Notes under the pieces: model-generated | What the model was told of the DNA's origin: nothing | The model's input: only the letters and a program-made list of their open reading frames with translations | The model's database searches: none | In this document: piece by piece, positions 1 through 5,597 of the stretch | How positions within the stretch are numbered: the first letter of the stretch is position 1 | Layout: the number at the start of each line of letters is the position of its first letter | Position numbers and translations under genes: made by a program | NCBI GenBank assembly: GCA_900544525.1 | Contig: UQVN01000179.1 | Coordinates: 1 to 7,244, forward strand | DNA from: an uncultured Eubacteriales bacterium | GTDB lineage: Bacteria > Bacillota > Clostridia > Lachnospirales > Lachnospiraceae | Direction: 5' to 3' | Length of the DNA: 7,244 bases

Positions 1-24
1 AATGTAAAGATTTTTATATACCAC

Positions 25-52
25 TTTCTTTTCAGAAAAACTGTGCTATAAT
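25..52 (+). promoter_or_regulatory. Extended -10 promoter for the small RNA
   Basis: A perfect TATAAT lies at 47-52 and is preceded by TGC, giving an extended -10 element. The -35 region is weak (TTTCTT at 25-30, 16 bp upstream), which is tolerable for an extended -10 promoter. The predicted start is near 59, exactly at the first base of the closing stem of the RNA. No ORF follows on this strand, so the promoter most likely serves a non-coding RNA. Confidence 0.65.
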
Positions 53-58
53 GAAGTT

Positions 59-166
59 AGAACTTCACAATAGCTTTATCTCCCATCTTATTTAGTATTA
101 AATAAGTCCCGAAAGCACCTGTAAAATTAAGGGAAACCTTGAAAGCGAAATGAAGTTCTTTTTTTT
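59..166 (+). ncRNA. Candidate structured small RNA, family unknown
   Basis: No ORF or ribosome site is visible, but the stretch has the marks of an independent RNA gene. The predicted 5' end (59-67) pairs perfectly with 151-159 to give a 9-bp closing stem, followed at once by a run of U (159-166). Inside are an 8-bp hairpin (87-94 with 99-106, GUAU loop), a hairpin with a GAAA tetraloop (127-132 with 137-142), and a possible 5-bp helix (73-77 with 142-146) that competes with the last for one base. The remaining single-stranded parts carry C-rich motifs (CUCCC at 80-84, GUCCC at 106-110, CACCU at 116-120) that could pair with Shine-Dalgarno sequences, as in Firmicutes trans-acting small RNAs. 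It lacks the conserved motifs of SRP RNA, 6S RNA and the common riboswitches I compared by memory. Function is unknown; a regulatory role is inference. Confidence 0.55.
151..166 (+). terminator. Terminator of the small RNA
   Basis: The 3' arm TGAAGTTC (151-158) is followed by eight T residues (159-166). Its partner arm is the very 5' end of the transcript (59-67), so the closing stem of the RNA appears to serve also as the terminator stem. The T-run is on the + strand only, which sets the direction. Confidence 0.6.
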
Positions 167-188
167 ATGCTTTTTTATCTATTTTTAT

Positions 189-2063
189 TTATTCCATGCT
201 TCCTACAAGATTATAATCCCATAAGTATGTAGTATGCTCTTTTACTTCTTTTCGAATTTCTTTTAAATTCACCTTATTAATATCATCCACAACTTTAACA
301 TAACCAAACATTTTCTGATCCTCTGTGGAAAAATCAAAATCTGCTTCTGGATAAAGCATAAGTTTATTCTCACCTTTTTCTAACGGAATCACCGACCAAT
401 AATCTGGAAATAGTAACTGCTCTCTTCCTTCTTTTATTTTATCGATTTGAATGGTCCATTCTGTTTCGATTCCCCTTTGTAATACAATAATTGCTGGTTG
501 AAATCTATTTTTCCCTATGGTTATCTTCACTTTTTGAACATCACCATCCATTGTAGCAATGGCTACTTTATCCACTGGAATTTTATATCCTGCTGGTTCT
601 TCCACTGTTTCTTGTTGCCAAAGATTTTCTGTTTCCTTTCCTTCCTCACTTGTATTTGCTTCATCTTTTGGGACTTCTTCCCCTTCTTTTAACACAGTAA
701 TACTACTACGAAGCATTCCCATCCAACAGCTATAAGAATATGTTCCTGCCTTTGTTGGCGTAAATTCAATTACATTTTCCCCAATTTCTAATGTTTTTTG
801 AATTTCATATTCTGGAATTAAAATGGCACGATTGCATCCAGTTAAACTTCCTTGTTCTGCTTTAATGGTCCATTTTACAGGAATTCCTTCTTGTACCGTA
901 ATTGGCTCATATCCATATGGACTTAACGTAGTTTCTACCACCTGAACACCGTCTTGAACCTTTGCTTCCTGTCGTTCTTTTCCGCTTGAAAAAGATAGGG
1001 AAAACACGGGGAATCCCGACACACTCCAGCCATTTTGGAACATAGAAATCCCTAAAATCACCACTAAAACAGCCCCAAATTTCATTACTTGTTTTGTAAA
1101 CTTCTGGCTCAAAAAGGAACTAAGGGCACCAAATCCAAACATTAACGGAACTGTTCCCATACTAAATAAAAACATGGAAAAAGCGCCTTTTAACGGACTT
1201 CCTGTGGATAATGCGTAAATCTGCATTGCTTGTAATGGACCACAAGGCATCAATCCATTTAAAATCCCTACCAAAAACGCTCCATTTTTTTGCTTTCCTT
1301 GATTGATTTTCCGAGCAAAGACTTTTGGCATTCTTGGATTAAACTTTCGAAGCCACGGAAAAATATTTAACATATTGATTCCCATAATAACCATAAAAAC
1401 CCCTGCTATTAATTGAACCGCTCCCTTTCCTTTTCCAGAAAAACTGATAACGGAACCAAAGCCTCCAACAACCCCTCCAACGATTGTATAAGAAACAACT
1501 CTTCCTAGGTTATATAAAAAACTTGGATAAACGGTAGACCATTTCTTTTTTCCTTTTTCACCATTTTTCTCTTCCTCTGAATTTTTTTGATAAGAAAGAC
1601 ATTGAGATAAATGGATTCCCCCACACATTCCAATACAATGAACCGAGGTGACCACTCCAATTAGAAATAACATCCCATATCCCATATTTTCTTCTACTTG
1701 GGGGAAGGCATTAAAGATTCTAGATAAGCCTAATTGCTTCATCAAAACAGAGATAGCAAGTAATAAAACCCCAACTCCAATGACTTGATTCCATGTATTT
1801 TTTTTATTAAACTCTTCTTTTTCATTCTTTTGTCTTTTTTGAAACTTGGCTCGAATCACTTCATAGTCCAATTGTTCAATCACTTGTATTATCTGTTCTT
1901 CATTAATTTCTTCTCGATCAAAGGTTATTACAGCTGTTCCTTTATTGTAGCTAACCGTGGCATCTTTTACTCCTTCTCTTTGTTTTAATTGCTGTTCAAT
2001 CTTATTCTCACAATTTACACAAGTCATACCGCCAATGGTAAATACCGTTTGCTTTATTGCCAT
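189..2063 (-). CDS. HMA / TauE-SafE (DsbD-like) membrane protein with two cupredoxin-like domains
   Basis: Probably a copper-handling membrane protein (function inferred from domains). Residues 1-70 form a heavy-metal-associated domain with GMTCVNC at 12-18, the ligands being Cys15 and Cys18. A first membrane segment (about 92-112) leads into a TauE/SafE (DsbD/CcdA-like, COG2836-type) core at 128-345. The core carries the signatures HCIGMCGG (142-149) and LMPCG (271-275), so Cys147 and Cys274 match the paired cysteines of that family. I count seven helices. The Lys/Arg-rich loops at 155-178 and 237-258 fit an N-in, C-out topology. Residues 370-457 resemble a cupredoxin with CWMGM at 446-450. 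Residues 500-592 look like a second, degenerate cupredoxin without a Cys ligand. The HMA head would take metal in the cytoplasm and the cupredoxins would hold it outside. The ATG is the only in-frame start that keeps the HMA domain whole. The stop is TAA, and no terminator is obvious before the converging small RNA. Substrate identity is not proven. Confidence 0.88.
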   Translation of the reverse strand: MAIKQTVFTIGGMTCVNCENKIEQQLKQREGVKDATVSYNKGTAVITFDREEINEEQIIQVIEQLDYEVIRAKFQKRQKNEKEEFNKKNTWNQVIGVGVLLLAISVLMKQLGLSRIFNAFPQVEENMGYGMLFLIGVVTSVHCIGMCGGIHLSQCLSYQKNSEEEKNGEKGKKKWSTVYPSFLYNLGRVVSYTIVGGVVGGFGSVISFSGKGKGAVQLIAGVFMVIMGINMLNIFPWLRKFNPRMPKVFARKINQGKQKNGAFLVGILNGLMPCGPLQAMQIYALSTGSPLKGAFSMFLFSMGTVPLMFGFGALSSFLSQKFTKQVMKFGAVLVVILGISMFQNGWSVSGFPVFSLSFSSGKERQEAKVQDGVQVVETTLSPYGYEPITVQEGIPVKWTIKAEQGSLTGCNRAILIPEYEIQKTLEIGENVIEFTPTKAGTYSYSCWMGMLRSSITVLKEGEEVPKDEANTSEEGKETENLWQQETVEEPAGYKIPVDKVAIATMDGDVQKVKITIGKNRFQPAIIVLQRGIETEWTIQIDKIKEGREQLLFPDYWSVIPLEKGENKLMLYPEADFDFSTEDQKMFGYVKVVDDINKVNLKEIRKEVKEHTTYLWDYNLVGSME

Positions 2064-2077
2064 GATGAAATGAACAA

Positions 2078-2083
2078 CTCCCT
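2078..2083 (-). promoter_or_regulatory. Ribosome binding site of the HMA/TauE gene, unusually far from ATG
   Basis: AGGGAG on the - strand lies 14 nt before the ATG, longer than the usual 5-10. No alternative in-frame start codon exists between the two, and starting later would cut into the metal-binding domain. The start is therefore kept, though translation may be weak or helped by structure. Confidence 0.5.
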
Positions 2084-2114
2084 TCTTATTTTTATTCGAT
2101 ATTTCACTTTATCA

Positions 2115-2140
2115 TGGAAATTTGGAGATATGATGGAGAT
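2115..2140 (-). promoter_or_regulatory. TGGARAT repeats upstream of the HMA/TauE gene, possible operator
   Basis: Read on the + strand, TGGAAAT (2115-2121), TGGAGAT (2123-2129) and TGGAGAT (2134-2140) form a short direct-repeat series. The last two are exact copies with an 11-bp period, about one helical turn. They lie between the upstream terminator and the ribosome site, where the promoter of the HMA/TauE gene must be. I see no good -35/-10 pair there, only a weak GATAAA-like -10, which fits an activator-dependent promoter such as one bound by an OmpR-type response regulator. That role is inference. Confidence 0.35.
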
Positions 2141-2141
2141 A

Positions 2142-2184
2142 TAAGAAAAAGGCTATGCGAGCGTAGTTTTTGCATAGCCTTTTC
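2142..2184 (-). terminator. Rho-independent terminator of the secreted-protein gene
   Basis: A 12-bp perfect stem (2147-2158 with 2172-2183) with a 13-nt loop is followed on the - strand by five T and then CTTAT. It lies about 60 nt after the stop codon of the large secreted-protein gene. It separates that gene from the HMA/TauE gene, so the two are probably not one operon. Confidence 0.85.
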
Positions 2185-2244
2185 CACTGTTTCAGAATAG
2201 GAAAAGCTTGTATACTCTACTTTTCACCATTTATCTGTTCTTTA

Positions 2245-3837
2245 CTATGAAATTGTAAATGTTTTTGTACCAACTCTACCATCTGGTAATGTGATGGTAA
2301 TTGTATATTCTCCTGCAGTATATGTAATCATTTTTAGAGTTAATGAATTACTCGTAGAATCTACATAACTATGTGGGATATCATAACTTTTTGTAATTCC
2401 AGTAGGAAGTTTAACCTCAACCTTTGTTCCAGTTTGATTGATAGCCACATCTCCTTCTGTTTTAAAACTTAAGAAAAGAGTATCTGCAAACCCCTTACTT
2501 GGTGTAACAGAAATAATTTCAAATGTCTTTGGTGTATTATCTTCTTCTCCACTATCTGGATTTTCTGGTTCTTTATACTCTGGTATTTCTAAGTAATAGA
2601 AATTATCAGAGCCATTTCCTTTCTCATCTTTTGTTACAAAACAAAAATAAGAACCTGCTGGTGGTACTTCATCTAACGTTACATTAAAACTACCTTCTCC
2701 ACTAGCAATTACTTGCTCTTTTGGATTTGCATTCATTACTAATTGTGGATCTTTATTCTCAATACTATGTGGATCAAAGCTATCACTTGGCTGTAAAATA
2801 GTCCAAGAAATAGAACCTTCTTCATTTGATTTTAAAGTTACCTTTAATTCTTTCTCTCCTGTACGCTTTACATAGCTAGACGTTGTATAAATAATAGGTG
2901 CATCAAAATCTACATAGAACGATTTTTGTGCTGTTGTCCCATCTTGGAATGTAATGGTAGCAGTAAAGTAGTTATTTCCTTGTGGAATCACACCTACCCT
3001 CATATAAACCGTATAATGCTGATTATCTTCTGTTTCTACTCTTCCAATTGTCAAATTGCCTCTTGGACAAGAAATCTTAAAATTATCTAAAGTGAGAGCT
3101 TCTTTTGTTGGTTCGCTCAATGTGATCTCATAACGATAATTTTCTCCAAAGAAAGATACATATTTATAATATCCTTCTGCTTTTTCAATGCGAATGCTCG
3201 AACTATCTCCAGCAACTACCTTAGAATCAATTGTAATCTTTTTGATTAATGTTGTTTTTCCATCTTTACTAGCTGCCATGTAATACATTGTATAGGCACT
3301 ACCTTGTTTTAAGCCATCTATTTTAAACTCATTGGCTTGGCTTTTCATCTCCACTTTTGTTCCATTTTGTAACATATAATCTTCTGTAATACCATCTAAT
3401 TCATTTGGAACTTGATGAACTGCCTTTGTACGCAATCTTGAAGTTGTATCTTCTTTTAAAATATAATAAAATGTTCCAGCTTCATCGGCAATGTAATTCA
3501 TCATAGCCTCAGCATCGCTTGTACGAGTTGTTGTAACAGAAGTTAATTGTGGACAATCATACTTTGATACAAAGCTCTTTTCAATCAAACTATTGTCAGA
3601 GAATACAATAGCTAAACTATATGCATTGTCATCATAATATGCTGTAATAATATCAAATGTCTTATAGTCCTCACTTGGCTGAATTCTCTGTACGGTCATA
3701 TCAGAACCACCAGTTGTACAAATAATTGAAATCATTTCTTTTGTTAACTGTGGATAGGCTTTATTTAATGTTAAACGCACTTTTCCATTTTCTACGGATT
3801 CTACATTCACAATTTGAAGACCACTTTGTTGTGCTAT
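2245..3837 (-). repeat. Copy 1 of a duplicated C-terminal coding block
   Basis: This block encodes the five C-terminal modules of the large secreted protein and is matched along its whole length by the ORF at 5598-7187, with the same orientation and order. By eye most residues are identical, and net length differs by one codon. Differences are scattered, many at third codon positions, so this is an established duplication, not a recent exact copy. The match continues into related terminator hairpins downstream. Confidence 0.9.
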
Positions 3838-5229
3838 TGTCTGAGAATCTTCCTCATCTATTGACGAACTTCCATTGTTCTGATTTGAATTATTAGAAGA
3901 ATCTGTTGTATCATTGTCACTAGAAGAAGTGCTATTGCCTGCATCAATTTCTTTATCTCCTGCAGGAGAAGTAACTGTTACCTTATCTATTGTATCATTT
4001 TTAACTGCTACTTCTATTTTATCATCGGATACTTTAATAGCACTTCCTTCTGCTCCTTTTTCTAAAGAAACTTCTACTTTTGCAGCTGTATCTACTTTTA
4101 CTTTTACAGCAGAATTTACTTTTGCTCCTTTTGCACTTTCTGAAACAGAAACTGGTATTTCTTCTTTTGTATTCCCACTTAACTTTAACTGTGCTGCTGA
4201 GTTTACAGCCACTTCTTTCACAGAACCATTGGCTTCTACCTTTATATCCGTTGTTCCATTTACTGATAATTTTTCAATTGTTCCATTGGCCTTTACATCA
4301 ACATTTTTAGAATTTCCTACTTTTAACTCCCCTACTGTTCCGTTTACTTCCACCTTTAATTCTGCATTCTTTTTCGCCAATCTCACTGCATCAACACTAG
4401 CACCATCTTCTACAACGATTCTTGCTTGTAATGCCTTAACTACAATTTTATTTCCATTTGCCTTTTCATGCCAAGTATTTGGTTTAATCATGAGAATTTT
4501 AATCGATTTAAAAACACCATGATTTTCCACATCAGCATTTGGCGCATTAATAGAAAGATCTATGTTCTTATACTCTCCTTCTGGAACTACAAACTCTACA
4601 TCTTTCTTTGTTTCAATTACAATGCTTGTTAACTTATCATTGTTTAATGCTTTTGTTAATTGGGATTGTGTCACTACTTTTTTCTCTGTATTGACTTTAA
4701 TCGTATACTGAGCTACGTAGCTTTTCTTAGAGGATTGTGCATAACAACGGATAATGGCTGTTCCCTGTCCATTTCCAATCACTTCTCCTTTTTTATTTAC
4801 AGTTGCAACAGAACGATCACTTGTCGTCCACTGGTAAGTAGCGCCCTTATATTGCTTCTTATTTAACTGGAGTTTTTCTCCTGCTACAACTGTTTTTGTT
4901 CCTTGTTTTTTTAATGAAACTACTTTAAAAGTAGTAATCACTTTCTTTTCTTTTTTTCCAATTTTAGAAATTTGAGTAATAACAGCTGTTCCCTCTTTTT
5001 TCGCTGTCACAATTCCCTTTTTATTCACGGTAGCCACTGCTTTATTGCTACTCGTCCACTTATAATTTGCTGCATTTTCTGTGTTATCTTCTAATTGATT
5101 TACAGTATCACCAACAGCAATCATTTTCGTTTTTGTATTAGAATTTGTAGCACCAGAAACGGATGTCACAGATGCTAAAGCCATAGCAGATAAGATCATA
5201 AATGAAATTACTTTTTTGTTCTTTCTCAT
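2245..5229 (-). CDS. Large secreted multi-domain protein with Big_2 domains and five C-terminal beta-sandwich modules
   Basis: Secreted protein of 994 residues, function not recognised. The start is the ATG giving MRKNKK, because a GAGGAG site precedes it by 11 nt; an in-frame ATG 42 nt upstream (5271) has no ribosome site and would spoil the signal peptide. Residues 1-27 are a Sec signal peptide. Two Big_2 (Ig-like group 2) domains follow at about 31-104 and 106-180, both with the hallmark VATVNKKG. Residues 187-285 are unassigned. Residues 296-352 hold three exact-length 19-residue repeats starting NG(T/S), suggesting a beta-solenoid. A Ser/Asn/Asp linker (430-458) leads to IDEEDSQ and then to five beta-sandwich modules, A1 (464-559), B1 (560-668), A2 (677-776), B2 (777-884) and A3 (901-994). 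The A modules end in a D(G/N)-x3-4-K-x-F strand. There is no LPXTG motif or C-terminal membrane segment, so how it stays on the cell, if it does, is unclear. Adhesin or envelope protein is a guess. The gene is monocistronic: own promoter and terminator. Confidence 0.85.
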   Translation of the reverse strand: MRKNKKVISFMILSAMALASVTSVSGATNSNTKTKMIAVGDTVNQLEDNTENAANYKWTSSNKAVATVNKKGIVTAKKEGTAVITQISKIGKKEKKVITTFKVVSLKKQGTKTVVAGEKLQLNKKQYKGATYQWTTSDRSVATVNKKGEVIGNGQGTAIIRCYAQSSKKSYVAQYTIKVNTEKKVVTQSQLTKALNNDKLTSIVIETKKDVEFVVPEGEYKNIDLSINAPNADVENHGVFKSIKILMIKPNTWHEKANGNKIVVKALQARIVVEDGASVDAVRLAKKNAELKVEVNGTVGELKVGNSKNVDVKANGTIEKLSVNGTTDIKVEANGSVKEVAVNSAAQLKLSGNTKEEIPVSVSESAKGAKVNSAVKVKVDTAAKVEVSLEKGAEGSAIKVSDDKIEVAVKNDTIDKVTVTSPAGDKEIDAGNSTSSSDNDTTDSSNNSNQNNGSSSIDEEDSQTIAQQSGLQIVNVESVENGKVRLTLNKAYPQLTKEMISIICTTGGSDMTVQRIQPSEDYKTFDIITAYYDDNAYSLAIVFSDNSLIEKSFVSKYDCPQLTSVTTTRTSDAEAMMNYIADEAGTFYYILKEDTTSRLRTKAVHQVPNELDGITEDYMLQNGTKVEMKSQANEFKIDGLKQGSAYTMYYMAASKDGKTTLIKKITIDSKVVAGDSSSIRIEKAEGYYKYVSFFGENYRYEITLSEPTKEALTLDNFKISCPRGNLTIGRVETEDNQHYTVYMRVGVIPQGNNYFTATITFQDGTTAQKSFYVDFDAPIIYTTSSYVKRTGEKELKVTLKSNEEGSISWTILQPSDSFDPHSIENKDPQLVMNANPKEQVIASGEGSFNVTLDEVPPAGSYFCFVTKDEKGNGSDNFYYLEIPEYKEPENPDSGEEDNTPKTFEIISVTPSKGFADTLFLSFKTEGDVAINQTGTKVEVKLPTGITKSYDIPHSYVDSTSNSLTLKMITYTAGEYTITITLPDGRVGTKTFTIS
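4174..4344 (-). repeat. Three 19-residue repeats inside the secreted protein
   Basis: Three consecutive units of exactly 19 codons each begin Asn-Gly-Thr/Ser-Val/Ile and alternate short hydrophobic strands with polar turns. A fourth, looser unit may follow. Fixed period, alternating Val/Leu and Asn-Gly turns fit a beta-solenoid rung. The fold is inferred from pattern only. Confidence 0.6.
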
Positions 5230-5240
5230 GTTGTTACATT

Positions 5241-5246
5241 CTCCTC
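5241..5246 (-). promoter_or_regulatory. Ribosome binding site fixing the start of the large secreted protein
   Basis: GAGGAG on the - strand lies 11 nt before the ATG at 5229, which opens a textbook signal peptide. The farther upstream ATG at 5271 lacks such a site, so the shorter 994-residue product is preferred over a 1008-residue reading. Confidence 0.8.
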
Positions 5247-5290
5247 GTACACTAATTATTAATACATTCATTTTTTTAATTTATTTCCAA

Positions 5291-5319
5291 ATAATAGCAT
5301 AGCCGAATAATCTGAGCAA
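5291..5319 (-). promoter_or_regulatory. Promoter of the large secreted protein gene
   Basis: On the - strand TTGCTC (5319-5314) is followed after exactly 17 bp by TATTAT (5296-5291), which is also preceded by TGC, an extended -10. The start would be near 5284, giving a leader of about 55 nt that contains the GAGGAG ribosome site. A vegetative sigma-A type promoter is the simplest reading. Confidence 0.7.
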
Positions 5320-5539
5320 TTATATTTTTTCCTAATTTTCTATTTTCCATTTAATGAATAAATGGGTAATAAAATCCTAAAATAACTTCTATCAAATTTA
5401 CAATCTTTATAACTTCTTAACACCCTGCTTTCATTTAGGTACTTCAATAAAAAAATAATTTATATTATCACCAAATATTTATCAAAGTTATGAATCAATA
5501 TTTTATTTTTACTTTTTAATTATAGATAACAACAATAAC
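5320..5539. other. AT-rich intergenic region
   Basis: This stretch between the promoter of the large secreted protein gene and the terminator of the paralogue has no credible ORF and no structured RNA that I can see. A weak second - strand promoter may be present (TTGATA at 5485-5480, 17 bp, TAAATT at 5462-5457), but in DNA this AT-rich such matches are expected by chance. Confidence 0.5.
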
Positions 5540-5576
5540 AAAAAAAGCTATGTACCATCCATACATAGCTTTTTTT
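5540..5576 (-). terminator. Bidirectional-looking terminator after the headless paralogue
   Basis: A perfect 15-bp inverted repeat (5540-5554 with 5562-5576) with a 7-nt loop has seven A on one side and seven T on the other, so it can end transcripts on either strand. It lies about 22 nt after the stop codon of the ORF at 5598-7187. Its core (GCTATG...CATAGC) resembles the terminator after the large secreted protein gene, as expected if the duplication included the 3' end. Confidence 0.85.
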
Positions 5577-5597
5577 CTTCCTCTATCTAATTTTCTA

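Noticed and set aside
59..166. SRP RNA, 6S RNA or a known riboswitch
   Set aside because: The conserved SRP helix-8 motif, the large 6S bubble and the consensus cores of common riboswitches that I could recall are absent, and no gene follows on the + strand for a riboswitch to control.
498..692. + strand frames at 498-692 and 1785-1988
   Set aside because: They are antisense to the HMA/TauE gene, with Phe/Ile/Cys-rich translations typical of shadow frames and no ribosome site.
2064..2145. CopY-type copper operator
   Set aside because: No TACA-N2-TGTA motif was found in the upstream region.
4174..4344. CRISPR array or DNA-level tandem repeat
   Set aside because: The periodicity is at protein level, in frame, with diverged nucleotides and no spacer/repeat organisation.
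3914..4522. A 202-residue + strand open frame, plus shorter + strand frames at 4080-4310 and 4660-4866
   Set aside because: They lie antisense inside the large secreted protein gene, have low-complexity Ser/Thr/Phe or Leu-rich translations, lack ribosome sites, and arise from the biased codon use of the real gene.
5229..5271. Upstream start giving a 1008-residue secreted protein
   Set aside because: No ribosome site precedes 5271, whereas GAGGAG stands before the ATG at 5229, which begins a typical signal peptide.
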